Assembly (NCBI RefSeq): GCF_036488675.1
Contig: NZ_CP133148.1
Location: 3,896,001-3,960,000 of the forward strand
Source of the DNA: Sinorhizobium chiapasense
GTDB taxonomy: Bacteria > Pseudomonadota > Alphaproteobacteria > Rhizobiales > Rhizobiaceae
Direction of reading: 5' to 3'
Length of the DNA stretch: 64,000 nt
Positions within the stretch are counted from its first letter, which is position 1. Each line of letters opens with the position of its first letter. A program made the position numbers and the translations under genes. Below the pieces are notes generated by a model, which saw only the letters and a program-made list of their open reading frames with translations, was not told the DNA's origin and made no database searches. Positions 1 to 8,612 of the stretch are shown here, piece after piece.

Positions 1-1469
1 ACAATGTCGCCGTAGCCACCTTTCCGATCGAGGCGGGACAGCCGCTTCCGGGCGGCGCCAGGGCCAAGGCGCGGATCGAGCCCGGCCACAAGGTTGCGGT
101 ACGGGCGATCGGAAGCGGCGAGCCGGTGATCAAGTACGCCCAGGCGATCGGCCGCGCGACCAGCGACATCGGCGCCGGCGACCACGTGCATTCGCACAAT
201 CTCGCCTTTGACCAGGACCGTCTCGCGATCGGCGCCGCAGTGCCGCCCGAATCCGCAAGTGCAGCCGACAAGGCTCGGACCTTCCTTGGTTACCGAAGGG
301 CGGACGGACGGGCCGCCACGCGCAACTATATCGGCATCATCGCCAGCGTGAACTGTTCCACCACGGTCTGTCGCGCCATCGCCGACGAGGCCAACCGGCG
401 CATCCTGCCGCGATATGAAGGCATCGATGGCTTCGTGCCGATCGTGCACGATCAGGGCTGCGGCATGTCGTCCACCGGCGACGGCATGAAGAACCTGCAC
501 CGCACACTTGCCGGCTATGCCCGCCACGTCAATTTCGGCGGCGTGCTGATGGTCGGGCTTGGTTGCGAAGTCAACCAGCTGACGCTCTACGGCCAGAGCG
601 GCTCCGGCGCGGAGAAGCGTCATTTCAACATCCAGGAGGCGGGCGGATCCCGCCGTTCTGTCGAGCGCGCGCTCGGCGTACTCGATGAAATCGCCCAGGA
701 AGTCGCAACGGCGCGGCGTGTGCCGATCCCGGTCAGCGAGATCATTGTCGGCCTGCAATGCGGCGGCTCCGACGGTCTTTCGGGCGTCACGGCGAACCCC
801 GCACTCGGCGCAGCGGTCGATATTCTCGCCGGTGCCGGCGGCACCGCGATCCTCTCGGAAACCTCGGAAATATACGGCGCCGAACATCTCTTGCGCAGCC
901 GCGCGGTCAATGAAGACGTGGGGGTGAAGCTCGACAGCCTGATCGCCTGGTGGGAAAACTACGTTGCGTTACACGGCGCATCGCTCGACAACAATCCTTC
1001 GCCGGGCAACAAGCGCGGCGGCCTCACCACGATCCTGGAAAAATCGCTCGGTGCAGTCGCGAAGGGCGGGCGGTCGCCGTTGACGGCTGTCTACAACTAC
1101 GCCGAGCGCGTAACTGAGCACGGGCTCGTGTTCATGGATACGCCTGGCTACGATCCGGTTTCGGCAACCGGTCAGGTCGCCGGCGGTGCCAACGTCATTG
1201 CCTTTACCACTGGACGCGGCAGCTGTTTCGGCTGTCGCCCCGCGCCATCGATCAAGCTCACCAGCAACACGCCGCTTTATCGCGCCATGGAGGAAGACAT
1301 GGACATCGATTGCGGTGTGATCGCTTCGGGAGAGGCGACCATCGCCGGGCTTGGCCGTGAAATCTTCGAACTGATCATCGATACCGCTTCCGGCCGCAAG
1401 ACCAAGAGCGAACTGTTCGGCTACGGCGACAATGAATTCGTTCCCTGGCATCTGGGGGCGACACTCTGA
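1..1469 (+). CDS. UxaA-family sugar-acid dehydratase (altronate/galactarate type), 5' end missing
   Basis: The reading frame is open from base 3, so the gene begins upstream of the window; 489 residues are visible and a full family member is about 500, so only a short N-terminus is lost. The first ~40 residues (PGHKVAVRAIGSGEPVIKYA) resemble the small SAF domain of altronate dehydratase and the rest is the large UxaA catalytic part, with conserved Cys-containing stretches such as HDQGCGMSS, GLQCGGSDG and GRGSCFGCRPAPSIK, likely metal ligands. Family enzymes dehydrate aldonic or aldaric acids (altronate, galactarate) to 2-keto-3-deoxy acids in the cytoplasm. The neighbouring aldose dehydrogenase and lactonase suggest the substrate here is the aldonate they would produce, for example L-fuconate, but that is inference. 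The stop is 41 bases before the next start, so the genes are probably co-transcribed. Confidence 0.85.
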   Translation, partial: NVAVATFPIEAGQPLPGGARAKARIEPGHKVAVRAIGSGEPVIKYAQAIGRATSDIGAGDHVHSHNLAFDQDRLAIGAAVPPESASAADKARTFLGYRRADGRAATRNYIGIIASVNCSTTVCRAIADEANRRILPRYEGIDGFVPIVHDQGCGMSSTGDGMKNLHRTLAGYARHVNFGGVLMVGLGCEVNQLTLYGQSGSGAEKRHFNIQEAGGSRRSVERALGVLDEIAQEVATARRVPIPVSEIIVGLQCGGSDGLSGVTANPALGAAVDILAGAGGTAILSETSEIYGAEHLLRSRAVNEDVGVKLDSLIAWWENYVALHGASLDNNPSPGNKRGGLTTILEKSLGAVAKGGRSPLTAVYNYAERVTEHGLVFMDTPGYDPVSATGQVAGGANVIAFTTGRGSCFGCRPAPSIKLTSNTPLYRAMEEDMDIDCGVIASGEATIAGLGREIFELIIDTASGRKTKSELFGYGDNEFVPWHLGATL

Positions 1470-1510
1470 CGATGTGAGAAATGCGCATCCTTGGAGGGAG
1501 GAGACAGGGA

Positions 1511-2530
1511 ATGCAGACAAGAAAAATCGGCCGAACGGATCTCTCCGTGACCGAATACAGCTTCGGCGCGGCCGGGCTCGGCGGCCTCTATCGCGAATGC
1601 ACGCGCGAAGCCGCAATGGCGACGCTGGACGCCGCCTGGGCCGCCGGCATCCGCTATTTCGACGTAGCGCCCTATTACGGGCTGGGCTTGGCCGAGCGGC
1701 GCGTCGGCGATTTCCTGCGGGACAAGCCGCGCGACAGCTTCGTGCTCTCCACAAAAGTCGGCCGCCTGCTTCATCCGGTGCCGGAGGGCGCGGTTCCCGA
1801 CTATTCCTATGTCAAACCGCTGAATTTCGACGTCACCTTCGACTACAGTTATGACGCGATCATGCGGTCCGTCGAATTCAGCTATGCGCGCCTCGGTCTC
1901 AATCGCATCGACATCCTTTATGTCCATGACATCGGCGTCTACACCCACGGCGCCGCAAAGAATGCCGTGCTCTTGCGGCAACTGATGGATTCCGGCCTGA
2001 AGGCCTTGGAAGAGCTGAAATCGAGCGGCGTCATCTCTGCCTATGGGCTAGGCGTCAACGAAGTGCCCGTCTGCCTTGAGGTCATGCGGCGGGCCGATAT
2101 CGACTGCATCCTCCTGGCCGGGCGCTACACGCTGCTCGACCGCTCGGCGGTCGCCGAACTGCTTCCCCTATGCGAAAAAAGAGGGACGTCGCTCGTCGTC
2201 GGCGGCGTTTTCAATTCCGGCATCCTCGCCACCGGTCCGGTGGACGGCGCGCATTTCGACTACAGCCCGGCGAGCGAAGATGTGCGGGCGCGGGTTGCGG
2301 CGATGGAAAAAATCGCACGCGAACGCGGCATGCCGCTTGCGGCACCCGCGCTCCAGTTTCCGCTTGCCAACCGCCAAGTCGCCTCGGTTCTGCTCGGTAC
2401 CGCGAAGCCCTCAAGCCTCGAACGCAATATGGAACTCACCCGACGAAGGATCGCTACGGCAGACTTCGCTGCCTTCGAGCCTTACACGCTCGTCGCGCCC
2501 GAACTCGGGCTCGAGGCGGTACGGGCCTGA
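1511..2530 (+). CDS. Aldo/keto reductase, L-fucose (D-threo-aldose) dehydrogenase type
   Basis: A 339-residue aldo/keto reductase. The AKR tetrad is recognisable: Asp/Tyr in FDVAPYYGLGLAERRVG, Lys in VLSTKVGRL and His in YVHDIG. An ATG at 1481 would add ten residues, but ATG 1511 is preferred: it is preceded by a very strong GGAGGGAGG ribosome site and starts MQTRKIGRTDLSV, the usual family beginning. This subfamily includes NAD(P)-dependent L-fucose/D-arabinose/L-galactose 1-dehydrogenases and also pyridoxal 4-dehydrogenases. The sugar transporter and lactonase downstream favour aldose oxidation to a lactone. Substrate assignment is inferred from context only. Confidence 0.85.
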   Translation: MQTRKIGRTDLSVTEYSFGAAGLGGLYRECTREAAMATLDAAWAAGIRYFDVAPYYGLGLAERRVGDFLRDKPRDSFVLSTKVGRLLHPVPEGAVPDYSYVKPLNFDVTFDYSYDAIMRSVEFSYARLGLNRIDILYVHDIGVYTHGAAKNAVLLRQLMDSGLKALEELKSSGVISAYGLGVNEVPVCLEVMRRADIDCILLAGRYTLLDRSAVAELLPLCEKRGTSLVVGGVFNSGILATGPVDGAHFDYSPASEDVRARVAAMEKIARERGMPLAAPALQFPLANRQVASVLLGTAKPSSLERNMELTRRRIATADFAAFEPYTLVAPELGLEAVRA

Positions 2531-2660
2531 CACGTAACGCCGCGCTCGCTTGATGCCGGCGCGGCGGCCAAAAAAGAAACCGGGGACACCGGCACTTCGC
2601 TGGCCCGTCCGGATACCGAAATGCCTATGAAAACATGTTGTTGCGTCTGGGAGGAACGCA

Positions 2661-2732
2661 ATGAAATCGAACCGGCAGAACGGCTTGCCATTTGAAATTC
2701 ACTGCGCTAGCGTGCCAATCTGTTTTTTATAG
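2661..2732 (+). CDS. Possible 23-codon small ORF with strong ribosome site
   Basis: Between the aldo/keto reductase and the sugar-binding protein gene, an ATG follows a strong GGGAGGAACGCA Shine-Dalgarno and opens a 23-codon frame (starts MKSNRQNGLPFEIHC, ends CFL, TAG). The rest of the 277-base gap (2531-2807) shows no other gene and presumably holds the promoter of the transporter genes. The peptide has no recognisable domain. It could be a leader peptide, a remnant of a lost gene, or chance. Only the Shine-Dalgarno strength supports it. Confidence 0.2.
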   Translation: MKSNRQNGLPFEIHCASVPICFL

Positions 2733-2807
2733 ATAAAAGATCGATCCGTGTGCACCTTGCGGATCGCATTCGATAACGGAACAGGTGTAGTTGAGAGGAG
2801 AAACCCG

Positions 2808-3797
2808 ATGAGCATCACAAAGCACATTCTATCCCGCCGTGCCTTTACCGCACTTGCCGGTGCCGCCTTTCTTGCAACAATGGCGCCGGTCGCGTCATTC
2901 GCTCAGGACGTCACGATCCCGATCATCGTGAAGGATACAACTTCCTTCTATTGGCAGATCGTTCTTGCGGGTGCGCGCGCCGCCGGCAAGGACCTCGGCG
3001 TGAGTGTGCCGGAACTTGGCGCCCAGTCCGAATCGGACATCAACGGCCAGATCAGCATCCTTGAAAACGCCGTCGCCGGCTCTCCGGCTGCCGTCGTCAT
3101 CTCGCCGACCGAGTTCAAGGCGCTCGGCAAGCCGATCGACGAGGCAGCAAAGTCGGTTCCGATCATCGGCATCGATTCGGCCGCTGATTCGAAAGCTTTC
3201 ACCTCGTTCCTGACGACCGACAACGTCCAGGGCGGTCGTATCGCCGCTGACGGGCTCGCCGCCGCAGTCAAGGAGGTGACCGGCAAGGAGGAAGGCGAAA
3301 TCGCGATCATCACCAGCCTGCCCGGTGTCGGCTCGCTCGACCAGCGCCGCGACGGCTTCCTCGATCAGGTCAAGGCCAAGTATCCGGGCTTCAAGGTTGT
3401 CGCCGACAAATATGCCGATGGCCAGGCTACGACCGGCCTCAACATGATGACCGACCTGATCACCGCCAACCCGAACCTCGTCGGCGTCTTCGCCTCCAAC
3501 CTGATCATGGCGCAGGGCGTCGGCCAGGCGATCGCCGAAAACAAACTCGGCGACAAGATCAAGGTGATCGGCTTCGACAGCGACGAAAAGACCGTCGGCT
3601 TCCTCAAGGAAGGCGTGCTGGCGGGTCTCGTCGTGCAGGACCCCTATCGCATGGGCTATGATGGCGTGAAGACGGCACTGGCGGTTTCGAAGGGCGAGAA
3701 GGTCGAAGCCAACGTCGATACCGGCGCGAACCTCGTGACCAAGGCCAATATGGCCGATCCGAAAATCGATGCGCTTTTGAACCCGAAGGTAAACTAG
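2808..3797 (+). CDS. Sugar ABC transporter periplasmic substrate-binding protein (RbsB-like)
   Basis: A 329-residue periplasmic binding protein of the ribose/galactose type (peripla_BP_4). The N-terminus MSITKHILSRRAFTALAGAA has positive charges, a hydrophobic core and a cleavage-like site near SFAQD, giving a Sec signal peptide of about 28 residues; the SRR pair could also suggest Tat export. The mature protein begins VTIPIIVKDTTSFYWQ, the first beta strand of the fold. ATG 2808 is chosen over the upstream in-frame GTG 2748 because GAGAGGAG sits eight bases before it and the signal peptide starts there. It should deliver sugar to the ATPase and permease encoded just downstream. The exact sugar is unknown; a 6-deoxyhexose such as L-fucose is plausible from context. 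Confidence 0.92.
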   Translation: MSITKHILSRRAFTALAGAAFLATMAPVASFAQDVTIPIIVKDTTSFYWQIVLAGARAAGKDLGVSVPELGAQSESDINGQISILENAVAGSPAAVVISPTEFKALGKPIDEAAKSVPIIGIDSAADSKAFTSFLTTDNVQGGRIAADGLAAAVKEVTGKEEGEIAIITSLPGVGSLDQRRDGFLDQVKAKYPGFKVVADKYADGQATTGLNMMTDLITANPNLVGVFASNLIMAQGVGQAIAENKLGDKIKVIGFDSDEKTVGFLKEGVLAGLVVQDPYRMGYDGVKTALAVSKGEKVEANVDTGANLVTKANMADPKIDALLNPKVN

Positions 3798-3812
3798 ACC
3801 CGGAGGCATGAC

Positions 3813-3919
3813 GCTGCCGCATGTATCCTTAGATCCTAGCCGATTGAGGATAAAAACATGCCGCAGCTCAAGGTGCTGCAGCGCCGTTTGCGCGTCTGAT
3901 CGGACGCGCGGCGCTGCAG
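3813..3919. repeat. RIME-like two-hairpin intergenic element inside the sugar ABC operon
   Basis: Two adjacent imperfect palindromes. The first (3813-3867) pairs GCTGCCGCATG with CATGCCGCAGC around a TCCTTAGATC/TTGAGGATA stem. The second (3876-3919) pairs CTGCAGCGCC with GGCGCTGCAG around GCGCGTC/GGACGCGC. The same two-part design recurs at 11636, 29174, 43966, 44270 and 52071. It matches my recollection of Rhizobium-specific intergenic mosaic elements (RIME). Lying between the binding-protein gene and the ATPase gene, it could stabilise the upstream mRNA segment; that is inference. Confidence 0.75.
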
Positions 3920-4060
3920 GCGACGGCAGGTACGAGGGGGCGCCGTCGCCATCCGGGTTGGCGCATAACCCCGGGAAGCGATTTTCGGGGTTATGTGCGG
4001 ATAGGCGTTGCAGCGGCGCGTCGGCTTTGACGCGAAGGCGCTGTCGAGGAGGAGGCATTC

Positions 4061-5608
4061 ATGATTGGACTTCAAGAGGTCGGCCATCGACACGAGCTGA
4101 GAACGCCCGCCGGCCACCCCGTTCCGAAAGGTGAGCCGATCCTCGAATTGCACAGTCTGCGGAAGAACTACGGTGCGGTCGAAGCGCTGAAGCCGGCGAC
4201 CATGACATTCCTTTCGGGCGAGGTGCACGCAATCGTCGGTGAAAACGGCGCCGGCAAGTCGACGCTGATCAAACTGCTGACGGGGGTGATAACCCGAACC
4301 TCGGGCGAGATCCTCTGGTGCGGCGAGCCGGTCCAGCTCGCGAACCCCAACGAGGCGATTTCGCGCGGCATCAACGCCGTTCATCAGGAAGTCGTGCTCT
4401 GCCCGCACTTGAGCGTCGCGGCCAACATGTTCCTCGGGGACGAGATGAACAGACGCGGCCTGATGCGTAAGCGCGCCATGACCGATGCGGCCCAAGGCGT
4501 GCTCGACGATCTCGGTTTCAAGCTGCCCGCAGGCGCGGTGCTCGGCAGTCTGACGATCGGCCAGCAGCAGCTTGTCGCTACGGCGCGGGCGGCGATGCGC
4601 GGTACCCAGTTCCTGATCTTCGACGAGCCGACTGCCTATCTCACGCGCCAGGAATCCGAGCAACTGTTCCGCCTCATACGCCGGCTGCAGAGCGAAGGTG
4701 TCACGATCGTCTATATCAGCCACCGCCTGGAGGAGGTATTCGAGCTCGCCGACCGGGTCTCGGTTCTCCGCGACGGCACCCATGTCGGTACGCGGGCGAT
4801 CGGCGAGACCAACGAGGCCGAGCTGATCGCGCTGATGATCAATCGCACGATCGAACAGATTTATCACAAGGAACATTTTCCCGCGGGCGAGACGCTCCTC
4901 GAAACGCGCGGGCTCTCCGGCCCGGGCTTTGCCGACGTGTCGCTGACGGTCAGGGCCGGCGAAATCGTCGGCCTCTATGGCCTGATCGGTGCCGGCCGCA
5001 GCGAATTTGCACTCGGCCTTTATGGCCGCCATCGGCTGAGCGCCGGCGAGGTCTTCTGGCAGGGCAGGAAGGTCGAGATCGACAGCGAGCGAAAGGCGAT
5101 GGAACTCGGGATCGCGCTTGCGCCGGAGAGCCGCCGCGATCAGGGGCTCTGCCTCAACCTGCCGATCGGCCTCAACATCAACTTGCCGGTTTTCCGCAAG
5201 CTGACGCGCGGACTGACGATCAACCGTGCCGAGGAGGCGGCGAACGCCGACCGCCAGATCCGTGATCTGAAGATCAAGACGCCGTCGCGCCGGGTGCTGG
5301 CATCGGCCATGTCCGGCGGCAACCAGCAGAAGATCGTTATCGGAAAGTGGCTGAGCCACGGGGCGAAGCTGTTCATCTTCGACGAACCGACCGTCGGCGT
5401 CGATGTCGGCACCAAGGCGGAAATCTATCGGCTCTTCGCGCGGCTGCTTGAGAAGGGGGCGGGCATTATCCTGATCTCGTCCTACCTGCCGGAGGTCTAC
5501 GAACTGTCGGACCGGCTGCATGTCTTCCGGCAGGGGCGGCTTGTCGGGAGCCACGGCTACCACACGGCAAGCCATGAAGAGGTGCTGGCGCAGGCGATCG
5601 GCGCGTGA
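4061..5608 (+). CDS. Sugar ABC transporter ATP-binding protein, duplicated NBD (RbsA-like)
   Basis: A 515-residue ATPase with two tandem nucleotide-binding halves, the layout of RbsA/MglA/XylG. The first half has Walker A GENGAGKSTLIKLL (about residues 65-78), a degenerate signature LTIGQQQLVATARAA and Walker B FLIFDEPTAYLT. The second half has an altered P-loop, LIGAGRSEFALG, a good signature SGGNQQKIVIGKWL and Walker B LFIFDEPTVGVDVG; asymmetry of this kind is normal in the family. ATG 4061 follows GAGGAGGAGG by six bases. It energises sugar uptake with the permease 41 bases downstream and the binding protein upstream. A 263-base gap holding a RIME-like element separates it from the binding-protein gene. 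Confidence 0.93.
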   Translation: MIGLQEVGHRHELRTPAGHPVPKGEPILELHSLRKNYGAVEALKPATMTFLSGEVHAIVGENGAGKSTLIKLLTGVITRTSGEILWCGEPVQLANPNEAISRGINAVHQEVVLCPHLSVAANMFLGDEMNRRGLMRKRAMTDAAQGVLDDLGFKLPAGAVLGSLTIGQQQLVATARAAMRGTQFLIFDEPTAYLTRQESEQLFRLIRRLQSEGVTIVYISHRLEEVFELADRVSVLRDGTHVGTRAIGETNEAELIALMINRTIEQIYHKEHFPAGETLLETRGLSGPGFADVSLTVRAGEIVGLYGLIGAGRSEFALGLYGRHRLSAGEVFWQGRKVEIDSERKAMELGIALAPESRRDQGLCLNLPIGLNINLPVFRKLTRGLTINRAEEAANADRQIRDLKIKTPSRRVLASAMSGGNQQKIVIGKWLSHGAKLFIFDEPTVGVDVGTKAEIYRLFARLLEKGAGIILISSYLPEVYELSDRLHVFRQGRLVGSHGYHTASHEEVLAQAIGA

Positions 5609-5649
5609 TGGCAAGAAACAAGGCATAGCGGACTGCAGGGAGGAATGAC

Positions 5650-6627
5650 ATGAGTGTGGAAACGGTTGAAAGCAGCACAGGGCCGACGCCGAGGAAAGGG
5701 ATCAGCATCCTGTTCGGCCTGACGCTGGTCGGACTGCTGCTCTTCCTCTGGCTGCTCCTTGGTTTTGCGACCAACAGCTTCTGGACGCCGAACAACATCA
5801 GCAACCTCCTGCGCCAGGGCGCCATGACGGCGATTCTCGCCGTCGGCCAGACCTTCGTGATCATCACCGCCGGCATCGATCTCTCGGTCGGGGCCGTGGT
5901 CGGCTTCACGAGCGTCATCGTCGCATGGCTGCTCGCCGCCGGCGTTCCCCTGTGGCTGGCCCTCGTCGCCACCCTGGCGATCGGCGTCCTGATCGGCGCG
6001 TTCCACGCCTTCGGCATCGTCCGCATGGGCCTGCCGCCCTTCATCATCACGCTGGCAACGCTGACCTCGCTGCGCGGCATCGGCCTGCTGATCACCAACG
6101 GCTCGACGATATCGATCACCAACGAGGCCTTCACCACTTTCTCCCGGGCCGATTTTCTCGGCGTACCGAGCCTGTTCTGGATGGTGATCGTCGTCGCCGT
6201 GCCGGCCTATGTCTTCCTGCACCTCAGCCGCTTCGGCCGCTATCTCTTTGCTGTCGGCTCGAACAGCGAGGCGGCGCGCCTTTCCGGCGTCAACGTCAAC
6301 CGCACGATCTATCTCGCCTATATTCTGTCATCGACCTGCGCCGCCTTTGTCGGCCTGCTGCTTGCCTCGCGCATCGGCATCGGCAACGCCACCCAGGCAG
6401 AGGGCTGGGAACTGCAGGCGATCGCCTCGTCGGTGATCGGCGGCACGAGCCTTTTCGGCGCCGTCGGTTCGGTCCACGGTCCGCTGCTCGGCGCCTTCAT
6501 TCTGGCGACGATCAACAACGGCGCCAATCTCTTGAACGTCAATTCCTTCTGGCAGCGCATCATCACCGGGCTGCTCATCATCGTCATCGTCTACTTCGAC
6601 CAGCTCCGGCGGCGGGGCGAGCGATGA
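5650..6627 (+). CDS. Sugar ABC transporter permease (RbsC-like)
   Basis: A 325-residue inner-membrane permease of the BPD_transp_2 (RbsC/AraH) family with about eight to ten hydrophobic segments, beginning near residues 18-40 (GISILFGLTLVGLLLFLWLL). The family stretch AVGQTFVIITAGIDLSVGA (about residues 62-80) and the later ASSVIGGTSLFGAVGS region are typical. Start ATG 5650 follows GGGAGGAATGAC. It completes the importer encoded with the binding protein and ATPase. Its stop overlaps an ATG at 6624 (ATGA), which implies translational coupling with the next gene. Confidence 0.92.
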   Translation: MSVETVESSTGPTPRKGISILFGLTLVGLLLFLWLLLGFATNSFWTPNNISNLLRQGAMTAILAVGQTFVIITAGIDLSVGAVVGFTSVIVAWLLAAGVPLWLALVATLAIGVLIGAFHAFGIVRMGLPPFIITLATLTSLRGIGLLITNGSTISITNEAFTTFSRADFLGVPSLFWMVIVVAVPAYVFLHLSRFGRYLFAVGSNSEAARLSGVNVNRTIYLAYILSSTCAAFVGLLLASRIGIGNATQAEGWELQAIASSVIGGTSLFGAVGSVHGPLLGAFILATINNGANLLNVNSFWQRIITGLLIIVIVYFDQLRRRGER

Positions 6628-6641
6628 CCGGGAGTGATGGT

Positions 6642-7664
6642 ATGAAGGCCGTCCTCTGCCCGGAGCCGGGCCGCCTCGAGATCGTCGAACGCAGCCGGCC
6701 TGAGGCGCCTGCCGCCGGCTGGGTGCGCCTCGCCGTCAGCCATGTCGGGATCTGCGGTACCGATTATCATATTTTCGAAGGCAAGCATCCCTTCCTGCAA
6801 TATCCCCGCGTGATGGGGCACGAAATCTCGGCGAACGTGATCGAAGCGGGGCCTGAAACGTCGCTCGCACCGGGGACGCTGGTGGTCGTCAATCCCTATC
6901 TCTCCTGCGGAGACTGTGTGGCCTGCAGAAGCGGAAAGCCGAATTGCTGCACGGCAATCCGTGTCCTCGGCGTGCACACCGATGGTGCCTTCTGCGAGGA
7001 GATCATTATGTCGGCAGGAAATCTCTACCCGGCTCAGGATCTGTCACCCGAAGCCGCCGCTGCGGTCGAGTTCCTGGCGATCGGAGCCCATGCCGTGCGC
7101 CGGTCGAAGGCAGCGCCCGGCGCCCGTTCGCTGGTCATCGGCGCCGGCCCTATCGGCCTCGGGACGGCGATCTTCTCGCGCATTGCCGGGCACGACGTGA
7201 CCCTTCTCGACACGAGTGCGGAACGACTGGCCTTTGCCATCGACAAGCTCGGCTTCTCGCGCCGCATCGTTGCCGATGGCGACACGGAACGTGCGGTCGC
7301 GCAGGCCACGGATGGCGATGGCTTTGATGTCGTCTTCGATGCCACCGGCAATGGAACGTCGATGGAGCGGTCGTTCGCGTACGTCGCCCATGGTGGAACG
7401 CTGGTCTTCGTGAGTGTGGTCAAGGAAGATATCCGCTTCTCCGATCCGGAATTCCACAAGCGCGAGATGACGCTCATCGCCAGCCGCAACGCGACACGGG
7501 CGGATTTCGATCATGTCGTCGCGTCGATCCGTGACGGCCTGGTCCCGGTCGACGTGCTGATCACCCATCGCACGACGCTCGCTCAGGCGGTGAACGATCT
7601 GCCGCGCTGGGCGCACGAAAAGGCCGGTCTCGTCAAGGCCGTGATCAAAGTGGGTGCCGCATGA
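6642..7664 (+). CDS. Zinc-dependent medium-chain alcohol/polyol dehydrogenase
   Basis: A 340-residue MDR-family dehydrogenase. The catalytic-zinc region GICGTDYHIFEGKHP and MGHE is present, and the structural-zinc lobe has four Cys in NPYLSCGDCVACRSGKPNCC (about residues 87-106). The Rossmann motif is VIGAGPIGLGTA. ATG 6642 (MKAVLCPEPG) is the family-typical start with GGGAG upstream; ATG 6624, overlapping the permease stop, is a possible alternative. The stop overlaps the next start (ATGA at 7661). Family members oxidise sorbitol, threonine, galactitol or keto-deoxy sugar acids. In this operon it may act on a sugar-acid intermediate, but the substrate cannot be read from sequence. Confidence 0.88.
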   Translation: MKAVLCPEPGRLEIVERSRPEAPAAGWVRLAVSHVGICGTDYHIFEGKHPFLQYPRVMGHEISANVIEAGPETSLAPGTLVVVNPYLSCGDCVACRSGKPNCCTAIRVLGVHTDGAFCEEIIMSAGNLYPAQDLSPEAAAAVEFLAIGAHAVRRSKAAPGARSLVIGAGPIGLGTAIFSRIAGHDVTLLDTSAERLAFAIDKLGFSRRIVADGDTERAVAQATDGDGFDVVFDATGNGTSMERSFAYVAHGGTLVFVSVVKEDIRFSDPEFHKREMTLIASRNATRADFDHVVASIRDGLVPVDVLITHRTTLAQAVNDLPRWAHEKAGLVKAVIKVGAA

Positions 7665-8494
7665 CCTTGATCGATGCTCACCAGCATTATTGGGCGCTCG
7701 GCCTTGGCCATAACAACTGGCCAGGGCCGGATCTGGCGCCGATCTATCGCGATTTCGGGCCGGACGATCTCAAGCCTAGCCTCGCGGCGGCAGGAATTAC
7801 GCGAACCGTTCTTGTCCAGGCCGCACCGAACGTGAGGGAAACCGAGTTCCTGCTTGCCATCGCTGAGCGGGAGGAGACGGTGGCCGCCGTGGTCGGTTGG
7901 GTCAATATCCTGGCCGCCGATGCCGTTTCAGAGATCACTCGCCTCAAGGCCCACCGGAAATTCAAGGGCATCCGACCGATGCTGCAAGGCATTGTCGAGA
8001 CCGCCTGGATCCTGCAGCCGCGGGCGATCGTCACACTGCAGGCATTGCCGCAGTTGGACCTGCGGTTCGACGCCCTGATTCAGCCGCGGCATTTGCCGGT
8101 CGTTGCTGCCCTTGCCGATGAGGTGCCCGAGCTTGCGATCGTCGTCGACCATGGCGCCAAACCCTTTATCGCCGCCGAAAAGATGGAGCCGTGGCAGTCG
8201 GACATGGCGGCGCTCGCCCGTCGCCCCAACGTCCACGTCAAACTCTCGGGGCTGGTGACCGAGGCTGGCGGCGGCTGGTCGGTCGAGAGGCTCAAACCCT
8301 ACGCCGCGCATCTCCTCGATGTCTTTGGAGCGGATCGCGTGATGTTCGGCAGCGACTGGCCGGTGGTGCTGCTCGACGCCGACTATGGCGCGTGGTTCGT
8401 TGCAGCGCAGGAGTTGACGGCGCACCTCAGATCCTCAGAGCGGGAGGATGTCTTTTCGCGCACGGCGGCCCGCTTTTACGGAATTTCCGGCTAA
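7661..8494 (+). CDS. Amidohydrolase-family lactonase (L-fuconolactonase-like, COG3618)
   Basis: A 277-residue TIM-barrel amidohydrolase (amidohydro_2). It starts MTLIDAHQHYW with the first metal-binding His pair, has IVVDHGAKPFI in the middle and ends with the catalytic FGSDWPVVLL. These features match L-fuconolactone, L-rhamnonolactone and 4-sulfomuconolactone hydrolases. With the aldose dehydrogenase and UxaA-type dehydratase in the same operon, hydrolysis of an aldonolactone is the simplest role: dehydrogenase makes the lactone, this enzyme opens it, the dehydratase acts on the acid. It overlaps the preceding gene by four bases. The assignment to L-fucono-1,5-lactone is inference. Confidence 0.85.
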   Translation: MTLIDAHQHYWALGLGHNNWPGPDLAPIYRDFGPDDLKPSLAAAGITRTVLVQAAPNVRETEFLLAIAEREETVAAVVGWVNILAADAVSEITRLKAHRKFKGIRPMLQGIVETAWILQPRAIVTLQALPQLDLRFDALIQPRHLPVVAALADEVPELAIVVDHGAKPFIAAEKMEPWQSDMAALARRPNVHVKLSGLVTEAGGGWSVERLKPYAAHLLDVFGADRVMFGSDWPVVLLDADYGAWFVAAQELTAHLRSSEREDVFSRTAARFYGISG

Positions 8495-8612
8495 GGAATT
8501 GTCTTGCCGGCTTTTCCCGGGGAGAACAGCCTCGCGCAAGGGAACCGGCGCAGCGTTCAGAATCCAGTAACATTTTACTGAAAGATCTTGTACCGGGGCG
8601 GAAAGGGCATAT

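Noticed and set aside
3836..5626. A 596-codon minus-strand frame across the sugar ABC ATPase gene
   Set aside because: Antisense shadow; the plus-strand ATPase carries all NBD motifs.
5925..6641. N-terminal extension of the zinc dehydrogenase from 5925
   Set aside because: It overlaps the permease gene in another frame and encodes Arg/His-rich shadow sequence.
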